Shown in pieces: positions 30,635-39,422 of a stretch of 41,099 nucleotides of DNA. Source of the DNA: an uncultured Collinsella sp. (GTDB lineage Bacteria; Actinomycetota; Coriobacteriia; Coriobacteriales; Coriobacteriaceae); contig CAUHCN010000022.1 of assembly GCA_959604825.1 (NCBI GenBank), positions 1-41,099 of the forward strand. Direction: 5' to 3'. The translations under genes and the position numbers were made by a program. Below the pieces are notes generated by a model, which was not told where the DNA came from, did no database searches, and was given only the letters and a program-made list of their open reading frames with translations. The stretch's first letter is position 1, and each line of letters opens with the position of its first letter.

Positions 30635-31435
30635 ATGGAATACTCGATCATCCAGATCGCTCTGGTCTTCGTTGTTACGTTCATCGCGGCAATCGACCAG
30701 TTTGACTTCCTCGAGTCTCTCTATCAGCCCATCGTCACCGGCGCCGTCATCGGTCTTATCCTTGGCGACCTCAACACCGGTCTTCTCGTGGGTGGTACCT
30801 ATCAGCTCATGACGATCGGCAACATGCCGATCGGAGGCGCTCAGCCGCCTAACGCCGTCATCGGCGGCATCATGGCAGCCATTCTCGCTATCGCCACGGG
30901 CCTCGAGCCCAACGCGGCAGTCGGCCTCGCCATTCCGTTCGCTCTGCTTGGCCAGCTTGGCGTTACCCTGGTCTTCACGCTTATGTCCCCGCTTATGTCC
31001 ACGGCCGATAACATGGCTCACAACGCGGACACCAAGGGCATCGAGCGCCTGAACTACTTCGCCATGGCTCTGCTCGGCCTGATCTTCGCTGTCGTCGTCA
31101 CCCTGTTCTTCATCGCTGGCGCTACCATCGGTCAGACCATCGCTTCTGCCATCCCGACTTGGCTGCAGACCGGTCTGTCCGCTGCAGGCGGCATGATGCG
31201 CTTCGTCGGCTTCGCCGTCCTGCTCAAGGTTATGATGAACCGCGATATGTGGGGCTTCTTCCTCATGGGCTTTGGCCTCGCGCTCATCACCGTTGCCAAC
31301 GATTCGCTGGCAACCCCTGCTCTGCTCATCCTCGCTCTCATCGGCTTCGGCATCGCTTTCTGGGACTTCCAGCAGCAGACCGAGCTGAAGGGTGCAGCTG
31401 TTTCTGACGGAGGTGACTTCGAAGATGGCATCTAA
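30635..31435 (+). CDS. PTS mannose/sorbose-family EIIC
   Basis: This is a membrane subunit that, with IID, forms the sugar channel. The 266-residue product has about eight hydrophobic segments. It has the EII-Sor motifs DQFDFLESLYQPIVTGAVIGLILGDLNTGLLVGGTYQLM and IGGAQPPNAVIGGIMA near the N-terminus, and GGMMRFVGFAVLLKVMM later. A GAAAGGAGG site precedes the start. It overlaps the IID start by 11 bases, so the two membrane subunits are made together. Confidence 0.93.
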   Translation: MEYSIIQIALVFVVTFIAAIDQFDFLESLYQPIVTGAVIGLILGDLNTGLLVGGTYQLMTIGNMPIGGAQPPNAVIGGIMAAILAIATGLEPNAAVGLAIPFALLGQLGVTLVFTLMSPLMSTADNMAHNADTKGIERLNYFAMALLGLIFAVVVTLFFIAGATIGQTIASAIPTWLQTGLSAAGGMMRFVGFAVLLKVMMNRDMWGFFLMGFGLALITVANDSLATPALLILALIGFGIAFWDFQQQTELKGAAVSDGGDFEDGI

Positions 31436-32507
31436 TGAGTATGTGATCCCGGAGCACTACGAGGATCTCACTCCTGCTCCGCAGCTCGACCAGAAGACCC
31501 TCAACAAGATGGCTTGGCGCTCCTGCTTCCTGCAGGCCTCGTTCAACTACGAGCGTATGCAGGCCGCTGGCTGGCTCTACTCCATCATCCCCGGTCTGGA
31601 GAAGATCCACACCAACAAGAACGACCTCGCGGCTTCCATGAGCCACAACCTGGAGTTCTTCAACACCCACCCGTTCCTCGTCACCTTTGTTATGGGCATC
31701 GTGCTTTCGCTCGAGCAGAACAAGGTTGACATCCCCACGATCCGCGCCGTCCGCGTCGCCGCAATGGGCCCGCTCGGTGGTATCGGTGACGCCCTGTTCT
31801 GGCTGACGCTCGTGCCTATCACGGCCGGCATCACCTCCAACATGGCCATCAACGGCAACGCCGCTGCGCCGATCATCTTCCTGGTGATCTTCAACGCCGT
31901 CCAGTTCGCTCTGCGCTTCTGGCTCATGAACTGGTCCTACAAGCTTGGCACCAGCGCTATTGACGCTCTGACCGCCAACATGCAGGCCTTCACGCGTGCC
32001 GCTTCCATCATGGGCGTCTTCGTCGTCGGTTGCCTGGTCGTCACCATGGGTGGCACCCAGATCAACCTCCAGATCCCCAACGGCACCACCCGTGGCCTCT
32101 CCGCTACTACCGTGATCGTCTCCGAGAAGGAGGCCGAGAACTTCACCGGTATGGAGGGCATCGATACCGAGACCGCTGAGGCCGGTACCATCGCCATGAC
32201 CGATAAGGACGGCAACGCCCTTACCGCTTCCGATGCCGACGGCAACGCTGTCGAGTGCGGCGTCACCGATCTGGGTAACGGCATGGAGTCCGTGACCTAC
32301 GGCACCGTTACCGAGGATCCGGTCAACTTCTCTGTTGCCGACACCCTCAACACCATCGTCCCGAAGCTTGTCCCGCTTATGCTTACGCTGCTGCTTTACT
32401 ACATGTTCGCTAAGCACAGCTGGACCCCGACCAAGGGCATTCTCCTGCTCTTCGTCCTTGGCATCCTGGGCGCTGGCCCGCTTGGTCTCTGGCCGAGCAT
32501 CTGGTAA
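31425..32507 (+). CDS. PTS mannose-family EIID with extended loop
   Basis: This is the second membrane subunit of the permease. The 360-residue product starts at an ATG inside the IIC stop region, 8-9 bases after GGAGGTGA. It has the family motifs WRSCFLQASFNYERMQAAGWLY, FFNTHPFLVTFVMGIVLSLEQ and MGPLGGIGDALFWLTL. IID proteins are usually near 270-300 residues. The extra length is a soluble loop at about 211-302 (TVIVSEKEAENFTGMEGIDTE and on) between the last membrane helices. This loop has been seen in AgaD/GamD-type subunits; its function is not known. The operon ends at a strong terminator. Confidence 0.9.
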   Translation: MASNEYVIPEHYEDLTPAPQLDQKTLNKMAWRSCFLQASFNYERMQAAGWLYSIIPGLEKIHTNKNDLAASMSHNLEFFNTHPFLVTFVMGIVLSLEQNKVDIPTIRAVRVAAMGPLGGIGDALFWLTLVPITAGITSNMAINGNAAAPIIFLVIFNAVQFALRFWLMNWSYKLGTSAIDALTANMQAFTRAASIMGVFVVGCLVVTMGGTQINLQIPNGTTRGLSATTVIVSEKEAENFTGMEGIDTETAEAGTIAMTDKDGNALTASDADGNAVECGVTDLGNGMESVTYGTVTEDPVNFSVADTLNTIVPKLVPLMLTLLLYYMFAKHSWTPTKGILLLFVLGILGAGPLGLWPSIW

Positions 32508-32520
32508 GGCTCTAGCTTGA

Positions 32521-32549
32521 GGGGTGTGTCCCTACGCGGCTCACACCCC
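32521..32549 (+). repeat. Small hairpin after the PTS operon
   Basis: GGGGTGTG (32521-32528) pairs with CACACCCC (32542-32549). It precedes the true terminator by 25 bases and may act in 3' end stability. Confidence 0.5.
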
Positions 32550-32573
32550 GACCCCTTAAGCCATGTGTATGTT

Positions 32574-32613
32574 AAAAGCCGCGTGCTCGAAAGAGCGCGC
32601 GGCTTTTGTTTTC
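32574..32613 (+). terminator. Terminator of the PTS operon
   Basis: AAAAGCCGCG (32574-32583) pairs with CGCGGCTTTT (32598-32607), with an inner GCTC-gaaa-GAGC stem and a T-rich tail. Confidence 0.9.
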
Positions 32614-32692
32614 TTGATGATTCGGGTGTGGCAGACAGATAATGCTAAACACCCTAGGTAGTTAGCCGAATTCGAGCAAAAGGGAGGATAGG

Positions 32693-33424
32693 ATGGCGAT
32701 CGGAGCGCGTAAGCAACCGCTGTACGATCAGCTGGTCGATATTCTGACCGAAAAGATCGACCATGAATATCGCGCCGGTGACATGATTCCTTCCGAGCGC
32801 GAACTTTCGGAGCGCTATGGTCTCTCGCGTACTACGGTACGCCTGGCTCTGCAGGAACTGGAGCGTTTAGGACTGGTGGTTCGGCAGCACGGTCGCGGTA
32901 CCTTTGTGACCGACCGTTCGGCAAAAGCAACCAATCTTATGCAGTCCTACAGCTTTACCGAGCAGATGCGCGCGATGGGTCGAGAACCCGAGACCACGAT
33001 TCTCGAGTTTTGCGAGATGGAGGCCGATAAGAATCTGGCCGAGCATATGGGATTGCGCATCGGTGATCGCATTTTTAAGCTCAAGCGCCTTCGTTCTGCC
33101 GACAACATGCCCATGATGGTCGAACGCAGCTATCTACCGGTTCGTCAATTTCTGTCCCTAAAGCGACCGATGCTGGAGCGTAAGCCGCTTTACGATGTGA
33201 TTGAGCAGGACTTTCAGCAAAAGATTCGCGTGGCCGAAGAGGAGTTCTATGCGAGCATAGTCCGTCCCACCGATGCCCACCTTTTGGGAATTGTCGAGGG
33301 CTCGCCTGTGCTCGATTTGGTCAGGACTACGTATAACGAGTCAAACGAGGTAGTGGAGTACACACTCTCGGTTGCTCGTGCCGATCAGTTTAAATACAAG
33401 GTTTACCACCAGCGCAGTAACTAG
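32693..33424 (+). CDS. GntR/UTRA regulator of the amino-sugar genes
   Basis: This 243-residue repressor has an N-terminal winged helix (LYDQLVDILTEKI, ELSERYGLSRTTVRLALQELERLGLVVRQHGRGTFV). The UTRA domain follows from about residue 85, with ERSYLPVRQFLSLKRPMLERKPLYDVIEQDF. It is placed between the PTS operon and agaS, and both carry the same TGGTTACTACCAG word, so it probably controls both, with an amino-sugar phosphate as inducer (inference). The start follows AGGGAGG at 6 bases. An AgaR or NagR-type function is likely; the sequence cannot distinguish. Confidence 0.87.
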   Translation: MAIGARKQPLYDQLVDILTEKIDHEYRAGDMIPSERELSERYGLSRTTVRLALQELERLGLVVRQHGRGTFVTDRSAKATNLMQSYSFTEQMRAMGREPETTILEFCEMEADKNLAEHMGLRIGDRIFKLKRLRSADNMPMMVERSYLPVRQFLSLKRPMLERKPLYDVIEQDFQQKIRVAEEEFYASIVRPTDAHLLGIVEGSPVLDLVRTTYNESNEVVEYTLSVARADQFKYKVYHQRSN

Positions 33425-33463
33425 TGCTCGCATCGTTTCCATATGGTGATTCTTTGCATTTAA

Positions 33464-33477
33464 CTGGTTACTACCAG
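33464..33477. promoter_or_regulatory. GntR operator candidate before agaS
   Basis: CTGGTTACTACCAG is a palindrome of CTGGT-N4-ACCAG form. It overlaps the -35 region for the TATAAT at 33494-33499, an arrangement suited to repression. Its 13-base core is identical to the site before the PTS operon. Confidence 0.65.
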
Positions 33478-33493
33478 ATAACCAACCGAAGTG

Positions 33494-33499
33494 TATAAT
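33494..33499 (+). promoter_or_regulatory. -10 box of agaS
   Basis: A perfect TATAAT lies 40 bases before the agaS start. No good -35 is present at 17 bases; the operator occupies that position. Confidence 0.55.
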
Positions 33500-33538
33500 T
33501 GCACGTCAGAGGATTACTTCTAGAGAGAGGTATTAGAA

Positions 33539-34705
33539 ATGTTCGAGAAGAGTGTCGAGGAGCTCACCGAGCTCGGCGCCCAGATCACCACGGCCGAGAT
33601 TGCTCAGCAGCCCGAGCTTTGGCGTGATACGCTCAACATCTATCGCGAGAACAAGGAGGCCATCGAGGCCTTTCTGGCCGAGGCTCGCGCTATGGGCGAG
33701 GGCCGTCTGTCCGTTGTCTTCACCGGTGCCGGTACGTCCGACTACGTTGGCGATACCTGCGCCCCGTACCTGCGTCACGCTGGCAACACTGATCTCTACG
33801 ACTTTAAGCCCATCGCTACGACCGACATCGTGAGCGCCCCGCGCGACTTCCTGCGCGCCGAGGATCCCACGCTCGTGGTTTCCTTTGCCCGCTCCGGCAA
33901 CAGCCCCGAGAGCCTTGCTGCCGTCGCCGTTGCCAAGGAGCTCGTCCACAACGTCAAGTTCCTCAACATCACCTGCGCTCCCGAGGGCAAGCTCGCCGTC
34001 GAGTCTGCCGATGATCCCAACGCGCTGACGCTGCTCATTCCGCGCGCCAACGACAAGGGCTTCGCCATGACCGGTTCTTACACCTGCATGACCCTGCTCT
34101 CTACCCTTATCTTTGACGAGGCTTCCGACGAGCAGAAGGCCGAGTGGGTCGAGACCATCGCCAAGATGGGCGAGGAGGTCATCGCTCGTGAGCCCGAGGT
34201 CGCCGATTACCTGGCTGGCGATTTCAACCGCGTGACCTACTTGGGTTCCGGCTCCTTCGGTGGCCTTGCCCAGGAGAGCCAGCTCAAGATCCTCGAGCTC
34301 GCTCACGGTCTGGTCGCTACTTCCTACGACACCTCTATGGGTTATCGTCACGGACCCAAGTCCTTCGTCGACGACAAGACCCTCGTGTTCGTGTTTGTCA
34401 ACAACGATGCCTACACCCGTCAGTACGATATCGACATCCTCAACGAGATCGGTGGCGATAAGATCGCTCAGCACACCGTTGCCGTTCAGCAGGATGGCGC
34501 TACCGTCTACGAGGGCGAGTCCTTCACCTTTAAGGGCTATGAGGCACTCCCCGAGGGCTACCTTGCCCTGCCGTTCGTGATGTTTGCCCAGGCCATCAGC
34601 CTGCTCAACTCCGTGCGCGTGGGCAACACGCCCGATACGCCGAGCCCCACCGGCACGGTCAACCGCGTGGTTAAGGGCGTGACGATTCACCCCTTCACCG
34701 CTTAA
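33539..34705 (+). CDS. agaS: SIS-domain sugar isomerase AgaS
   Basis: AgaS converts galactosamine 6-phosphate to tagatose 6-phosphate with release of ammonia (established for E. coli and Shewanella members). The 388-residue product has two SIS domains: VFTGAGTSDYVGD and FARSGNSPES in the first (about 55-125), and YLGSGSFGGLAQES with HGPKSFVDD in the second (about 230-285). Its length fits AgaS rather than the longer GlmS. The start lies after AGAGAGAGG. It has its own promoter with a GntR operator and is followed by a terminator. Direct glucosamine-6-phosphate deaminase activity is possible but less likely given the neighbours. Confidence 0.9.
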   Translation: MFEKSVEELTELGAQITTAEIAQQPELWRDTLNIYRENKEAIEAFLAEARAMGEGRLSVVFTGAGTSDYVGDTCAPYLRHAGNTDLYDFKPIATTDIVSAPRDFLRAEDPTLVVSFARSGNSPESLAAVAVAKELVHNVKFLNITCAPEGKLAVESADDPNALTLLIPRANDKGFAMTGSYTCMTLLSTLIFDEASDEQKAEWVETIAKMGEEVIAREPEVADYLAGDFNRVTYLGSGSFGGLAQESQLKILELAHGLVATSYDTSMGYRHGPKSFVDDKTLVFVFVNNDAYTRQYDIDILNEIGGDKIAQHTVAVQQDGATVYEGESFTFKGYEALPEGYLALPFVMFAQAISLLNSVRVGNTPDTPSPTGTVNRVVKGVTIHPFTA

Positions 34706-34723
34706 TCGCGTCCCCCTGTAAGG

Positions 34724-34760
34724 GCGCCCGTCCGCTCATAACGGCGGGCGGGCGCTTTTT
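34724..34760 (+). terminator. Terminator after agaS
   Basis: GCGCCCGTCCGC (34724-34735) pairs with GCGGGCGGGCGC (34744-34755), with one G-U, followed by a T run. Confidence 0.9.
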
Positions 34761-34823
34761 GTTTTTACTTGGACCGGGTATAAGTAACACCACGGTCAAC
34801 TGCTTTAGAAGCAAGGAGTGCAT

Positions 34824-35993
34824 ATGAGCACGTACGCAATTAAGGCTGACAAGTTCTTCTTGCCGGCAGGTCCGCAGCTGGGCGGCTATCTTATGGTCGA
34901 GGATGGCGTCTTTGGCGCCTGGCAGGCCGACGAACCCTCTTGCGAGATTAAGGACTACACGGGATCGTGGATCGCACCGGGTATGGTCGATACTCACATC
35001 CATGGCTTCTACAACCACTCAACTACCGATAACGATCCCGAGGGCATTGATATCAGCTCGACCGAGCTCGCCCGTCGCGGTACCACCAGCTGGCTGCCCA
35101 CGACGTTCACCGATGGCGTCGAGCAGATCAAGGACGCCTGCGCCGCTATTGCCCAGGCGGACGAGGGTCGCGGCCCCGACTTCTGCGGTGCTCGCATTCA
35201 GGGCATCTACCTGGAGGGCCCCTTCTTTACCATGAAGCACGTGGGCGCGCAGAACCCCGCTTATCTTATCGATCCCTCCGAGGAGGTCTTCGATCAGTGG
35301 CAGGACGCTGCGGGTGGTCGCATCGTTAAGAGCGCCATGGCGGCCGAGCGCGACGGTGCCGCTGCTTATGCGGCTGCTCTGAACGCCAAGGGCGTGGTGA
35401 CCAGCATCGGTCACTCCGACGCCACCTACGATGAGTGCATCGCCGCCATCAACGCCGGTGCCAGCTGCTTTACGCATACCTATAACGGCCAGCGCGGGCT
35501 GCATCACCGTGAGCCCGGTGTCGTGGGTGCCGCTATGTCCACGCCCGAGACCTACGCCGAGATCATCTGTGACGGCAAGCACGTAAACCCTGCCGCCATC
35601 AAGGCGCTGCTGCAGGCCAAGGGCTGGCAGCATACGGTGCTCATCACCGACTGCCTGGGCTGCGGCGGCATGCCCGAGGGCAGCTACACCAGTGGCGGCA
35701 TGGATGTCATCATGAAGGACAACCTGTGCTGGCTCGCCGACGGCAAGAGCATTGCCGGTTCGGTGCTCACGCTTGCCCAGGGCGTCAAGAACATCGTCGA
35801 CTGGGGGATCGCCAGCGCCGATATCGCCATTCGCATGGCAACCGAGGTGCCGGCACGCTCCGCGCACATCGAGGACAAGTGCGGCAGCATCATGCCGGGT
35901 CGCGACGCCGACTTTGTCGTTTTCGACCACGAGCTCACCCTCGTCGAGACGTATGTTGGCGGCCAGAGCGTCGGCAACGCCTTTACCGAGTAA
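34824..35993 (+). CDS. nagA: N-acetylglucosamine/galactosamine-6-phosphate deacetylase
   Basis: This amidohydrolase-fold enzyme removes the acetyl group from N-acetylhexosamine 6-phosphate. The 389-residue product has the metal-site motifs PGMVDTHIHGFY, LEGPFFTMKHVGAQNP (Glu ligand) and GHSDATYDECIAAINAGASCFTHTYNGQ. The catalytic aspartate region is LITDCLGCGGMPEGSYTSGG. The ATG at 34824 is set by AAGGAG. The context with AgaS points to GalNAc-6-P as the substrate (AgaA type), but NagA activity on GlcNAc-6-P cannot be excluded. A 41-codon decayed copy of its 3' end is found at 38732-38854. Confidence 0.92.
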   Translation: MSTYAIKADKFFLPAGPQLGGYLMVEDGVFGAWQADEPSCEIKDYTGSWIAPGMVDTHIHGFYNHSTTDNDPEGIDISSTELARRGTTSWLPTTFTDGVEQIKDACAAIAQADEGRGPDFCGARIQGIYLEGPFFTMKHVGAQNPAYLIDPSEEVFDQWQDAAGGRIVKSAMAAERDGAAAYAAALNAKGVVTSIGHSDATYDECIAAINAGASCFTHTYNGQRGLHHREPGVVGAAMSTPETYAEIICDGKHVNPAAIKALLQAKGWQHTVLITDCLGCGGMPEGSYTSGGMDVIMKDNLCWLADGKSIAGSVLTLAQGVKNIVDWGIASADIAIRMATEVPARSAHIEDKCGSIMPGRDADFVVFDHELTLVETYVGGQSVGNAFTE

Positions 35994-36005
35994 CGATAGA
36001 AAAAG

Positions 36006-36037
36006 ACGGCGGGCCCGAATCTGCTCGGACCCGCCGT
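36006..36037. terminator. Hairpin between convergent nagA and flavodoxin genes
   Basis: ACGGCGGG (36006-36013) pairs with CCCGCCGT (36030-36037), continued by CCGA/TCGG (36015-36018 and 36025-36028). It lacks a T-tract on both sides; it may act with flanking sequence in both directions. Confidence 0.5.
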
Positions 36038-36068
36038 ATGGGTTAAACGCTCAAAAGCACCTTTACAG

Positions 36069-36653
36069 TTACAGCTTGTTAGCGATCTTCTTTGCCGTGC
36101 GCTTAACGCCGGCCACCAGGCCTCCTGCAGGATGCTCCTTTTCGTAGGCTAGACGCTTCTCGCGCTTGGCATACTCTTCGACGATGATGTCGCCATACTC
36201 GTCTCCGATCTTGTCGAAGAAGTCGACGGCGCCCTTAATTTCCTCAGCGGTCGGGTGTCCCTTTTGGACACCGCCGGTGAGCTTGAACGGCCCCCACGTA
36301 TCAAAACCGGGGCAGCCGTAGACACCCATAAAGATGGCCTGCCTCATGCGGCAGATGCCATCGATATCCTTGCCGTACCACTTGTTTTTGCCACCGTAGG
36401 TCATAAGGCCAAACACCTTGTCCTGCGGCTGCAGCACGTTCGTGAGCACGCGCGCCATATCTTTGTCGATCTCGGAGTAATAAATGCCCGTGGCGACGCC
36501 GATCAGATGGTATTCGTGCAGGTCGGGATACTCGTTTTTGCCGAGCGCCTTGACGTCGAGGGTATCGATCTCGGGGTGTGCCTCGACGATGGCGTCCACG
36601 AGCTTTTTCGTATTGCCGTGGTGGCGTGAGGCATAAAGAATGATGGTTCGCAT
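36069..36653 (-). CDS. Flavodoxin-family protein
   Basis: This is a short-chain FMN-binding electron carrier or reductase. The 194-residue product begins with MRTIILYASRHHGNTKKL, the FMN phosphate loop. It continues with GVATGIYYSEIDKDMARVL and the FGLMTYGG and GVYGCPGFDTWGPFKLTGG segments typical of small flavodoxin-like proteins. A Lys-rich C-terminal tail (GVKRTAKKIANKL) may be peripheral. The start at 36653 follows AAAGG; the frame continues 42 codons upstream without a site. It is transcribed opposite to the sugar genes and its electron partner is unknown. Confidence 0.82.
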   Translation of the reverse strand: MRTIILYASRHHGNTKKLVDAIVEAHPEIDTLDVKALGKNEYPDLHEYHLIGVATGIYYSEIDKDMARVLTNVLQPQDKVFGLMTYGGKNKWYGKDIDGICRMRQAIFMGVYGCPGFDTWGPFKLTGGVQKGHPTAEEIKGAVDFFDKIGDEYGDIIVEEYAKREKRLAYEKEHPAGGLVAGVKRTAKKIANKL

Positions 36654-36808
36654 AAGAAGGCCTTTCAGCTGTAATTGCATCAATGTCTGTATGGTACCCC
36701 GTTGCATGGCTGGGATACCGGACACATCGACGAGCGCGCGGGTTTGTCCTTTGACTAGGATTGAGACGGGCGCTTGCATGAAAAAGCAGTTGTCCGAAAG
36801 GATGGATA

Positions 36809-37690
36809 ATGGAATACGCTCTTTCCAACGATTCGATTTCTATCAAGGTTTCCACGGCCGGCGGCTCGTTTACCTCGATTGAGGCTGACGGTCGTGAGTA
36901 TTTGTGGCAGGGTGATCCCGCAGTGTGGTCCGGTCAGGCGCCGGTCTGCTTTCCGATTTGCGGAGGCTTGCGCGACAACAATGCCATGACGTTTGCCGGG
37001 CATCACGTGAAGCTCGCTCGCCACGGGTTTGCGCGCAAGCAAGAGTGGAAACTGCTGAGCCAGAGTGAGAACGAGCTGGCGATGTGCCTGGCTTCGGAGG
37101 ATAACGCCGCGTTGCTGAGCGATTATCCGTATCCGTTTAAGCTTGTCGCCCGCTATACGCTCGAGGACGCCGCCGTGCGTGTCTCCTATGAGGTGACCAA
37201 TGAAGGCACCGAGGACATGCCGTTCTTTATTGGCGGTCATCCCGGCTTTAGGTGCCCGCTCGATGAGGGCGAGGTCTATACGGACTACGAGCTGCGCTTT
37301 GAGAAGGACGAGGCTGCGGAGCTCTGCACCGCCGTTCCTTCGACTGGCTTGATTGATGTGGCAAACCGCTCCAAGAACCCCATGGTGGGGAAGACGTTGC
37401 CCCTGTCGCACGAGCTCTTCGATTTTGCGGAGACCATCTTTGACGTACTCGAGAGTCGTCAGGTCACGCTTTCCAAAAAGGGCGAGGACAAGGGCGTTCG
37501 CCTGAGCTTCGAGGGCTTTCCGTACCTCATCGTGTGGAGCAAGCCCGAGGGCGATTTTGTGGCAGTTGAGCCCTGGGGCGGCCTTTCGACCTGCTCCGAT
37601 GAGGACGACGTGCTTGAGCATAAGCGTGGCTGCCTTGTCGCCAAGCCCAAGGAGACCATCGTTCGCTCGTTCACGATTGAGATTCTGTAA
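36809..37690 (+). CDS. Aldose 1-epimerase-like protein
   Basis: This galactose-mutarotase-fold protein of the LacX/YeaD-like group interconverts sugar anomers. The 293-residue product shows GADGREYLWQGDPAVW-like N-terminal strands, the RHGFARKQEW segment, GHPGFRCPL (catalytic His region) and a late substrate-contact Glu in VAVEPWGG. The start follows GAAAGGATGG. It precedes the tagatose-6-phosphate-kinase-like gene by 59 bases, so a role in galactose or amino-sugar use is likely (inference). Confidence 0.85.
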   Translation: MEYALSNDSISIKVSTAGGSFTSIEADGREYLWQGDPAVWSGQAPVCFPICGGLRDNNAMTFAGHHVKLARHGFARKQEWKLLSQSENELAMCLASEDNAALLSDYPYPFKLVARYTLEDAAVRVSYEVTNEGTEDMPFFIGGHPGFRCPLDEGEVYTDYELRFEKDEAAELCTAVPSTGLIDVANRSKNPMVGKTLPLSHELFDFAETIFDVLESRQVTLSKKGEDKGVRLSFEGFPYLIVWSKPEGDFVAVEPWGGLSTCSDEDDVLEHKRGCLVAKPKETIVRSFTIEIL

Positions 37691-37749
37691 TTCCGTTTTG
37701 TCGACTCGTATCGCGAGGCACAAGGAGCCTGCGAGATAAGGAGCTAAAA

Positions 37750-38685
37750 ATGATCCTCACCGTTACGATGAACCCGTCCGTCGATACACGCTATCAGCTC
37801 GATGAGCTCATTATCGACGACGTTAACCGTGTGACGCCCGAAAAGACCGCCGGCGGCAAGGGCCTCAACGTGGCCCGTGTTCTGGGTCAGCTGGGCGACG
37901 ACGTTGTGGCAACCGGTTTGCTCGGCGGCCACATGGGCGCCTACATGGCCGAGCTCATGGATGCCAACGGCATTAAGAATGATTTTGTACCCATCAAGGG
38001 CGAGACTCGCATTTGCCTCAACATCCTCCACGCCGGCAACCAGACCGAGCTACTCGAGAGCGGCCCGACGATTGCCCCCGAGGAGCTTGATGCCTTTACC
38101 GCCAAGTTCGCCGAGCTTGCGAGCAAGGCCGATGTCGTCACCATCTCGGGTTCGCTGCCCCGTGGTGTCGAGGCGGACTACTACGCCAAGATCACGGGCA
38201 TTGCCGAGAACGCCGGTGCCAAGGTGCTGCTCGATACCTCGGGTGCTTCGCTCGAGACCGCCCTTAAGTCCGAAATTAAGCCCGAGCTGGTCAAGCCTAA
38301 CCTGACCGAGATCAACGGCCTTCTGGGCACGAGCTTTACCACCGACGATGTGGACGAGCTCCGCGCCGCGCTCGCCTCTGATGCCCGCTTCTCCGATATC
38401 CCTTGGGTCGTCGTGTCCATGGGCGCTGCCGGCTCCGTGGGCTTCCATAATGGCCGTGCATTCCGCGCCAAGACCCCCGATATCCCCGCCGTTAACGCTA
38501 CGGGCTCTGGCGATTCGACCATTGCCGGCTTCGCACATGCGATTGCTGCTGGCGCGGATGATGAGACGGTGCTGCGTACCGCCAACACCTGCGGCAAGCT
38601 CAATGCCATGGATCCCATGACGGGCCACTTGGTTATGGATCGTTGGGACGAGGTCTACAACGGCGTTACGGTGACCGAGCTGTAA
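37750..38685 (+). CDS. PfkB-family tagatose-6-phosphate/1-phosphofructo-kinase
   Basis: This kinase of the LacC/FruK group probably turns tagatose 6-phosphate into tagatose 1,6-bisphosphate. The 311-residue product has the N-terminal MILTVTMNPSVDTRYQLDEL, the substrate motif TAGGKGLNVARVLGQLG and SGSLPRGV. The C-terminal PfkB signature is VNATGSGDSTIAGF, with catalytic Asp in GSGDS. The start lies 8 bases after AAGGAG. The next step enzyme, a tagatose-bisphosphate aldolase, is not in the window. 1-Phosphofructokinase is the alternative, but the AgaS context favours tagatose 6-phosphate. Confidence 0.85.
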   Translation: MILTVTMNPSVDTRYQLDELIIDDVNRVTPEKTAGGKGLNVARVLGQLGDDVVATGLLGGHMGAYMAELMDANGIKNDFVPIKGETRICLNILHAGNQTELLESGPTIAPEELDAFTAKFAELASKADVVTISGSLPRGVEADYYAKITGIAENAGAKVLLDTSGASLETALKSEIKPELVKPNLTEINGLLGTSFTTDDVDELRAALASDARFSDIPWVVVSMGAAGSVGFHNGRAFRAKTPDIPAVNATGSGDSTIAGFAHAIAAGADDETVLRTANTCGKLNAMDPMTGHLVMDRWDEVYNGVTVTEL

Positions 38686-38731
38686 GAGCTTGTGCTGCGG
38701 CCCCGGCATCGGTTGCTTGCTTGTGGTTAGA

Positions 38732-38854
38732 GTCGACGACAAGTGCGGTAGCATTATGCCGGGGCGCGACGCCGATGCTGTCGTGTTCAATCCCGACCTT
38801 ACCCTGGTCGAGACGTATGTGGGTGGCAACAGCGTCGGCAATGAGTTTGCCGAG
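38732..38854 (+). pseudogene. Fragment of a second nagA (C-terminal 41 codons)
   Basis: The 41-residue translation VDDKCGSIMPGRDAD...EFAE matches the last 41 residues of the nagA product at 34824-35993, with 32 identical positions by eye. No upstream part of nagA is present, and the frame runs on with unrelated residues to 38893, so it is a relic of a duplicated gene rather than a functional one. It suggests that the region was rearranged, perhaps with a lost second nagA before the YhcH-like gene. Confidence 0.8.
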
Positions 38855-38889
38855 GAGCCGCCAAAGAAACGATCCGAGAGGGGATTTAG

Positions 38890-39363
38890 ATGATTTACGG
38901 TGCACTGGGCGATATCGAGGAATACCGCGGAATGCTCAAGGGCCTCGACGTGCTGATCGACTGGCTCGAGGAGAACGACCCGGCACAGCTCGAGGTCGGA
39001 AGCCATCCGATTCTGGGCGACAAGGTCTTTGCGAACGTCATGGCTCCCACGACGCGTCCCGAGGCCGAGGCTCACTATGAGACGCATCAGCGCTATCACG
39101 ACCTGCAGATCGACGTCGAGGGTCGCGAGGCCTTTAAGGTCGCCACGGGCAGCCTGACGCTGGTCCAGGAGTTTGACGAGAAGGACGACTACGATCTGGT
39201 CGATTCTGACGCTTCGATCGCCGGCGATCTTGCCGACGACAAGTTTGCGCTGTTCGTTGCCGGCGAGCCTCACATGCCCACGCTCGAGTTCCCGGGCGAT
39301 GGCGCGCAGCCGGTCAAGAAGATTTGCTTTAAGCTGCTTGCAGACGCTTACTGGGAGGAGTAG
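38890..39363 (+). CDS. YhcH/YjgK/YiaL (NanQ-like) family protein
   Basis: This small beta-barrel protein belongs to the family (DUF386) that includes NanQ, a sialic acid anomerase, and EbgC. The 157-residue product has IYGALGDIEEYRGM at the start, the family motif THQRYHDLQIDVEGRE with the putative metal/catalytic histidines, a second EPHMP histidine, and VKKICFKLLADAY at the end. The start follows GAGAGGGG. It lies next to the nagA relic, so it may have been part of a sialic acid or amino-sugar operon (inference). Its real substrate cannot be deduced. Confidence 0.85.
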   Translation: MIYGALGDIEEYRGMLKGLDVLIDWLEENDPAQLEVGSHPILGDKVFANVMAPTTRPEAEAHYETHQRYHDLQIDVEGREAFKVATGSLTLVQEFDEKDDYDLVDSDASIAGDLADDKFALFVAGEPHMPTLEFPGDGAQPVKKICFKLLADAYWEE

Positions 39364-39422
39364 CGCGCTGCTCGGCTGAGCTGTTCGTATGCTGGCGTGA
39401 TTCCATTGAGGGACGCGCTTGA

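Noticed and set aside
38690..38893. A short + strand frame as a real small gene
   Set aside because: Its middle is a clear fragment of nagA, it has no ribosome site, and it overlaps the start of the next gene.
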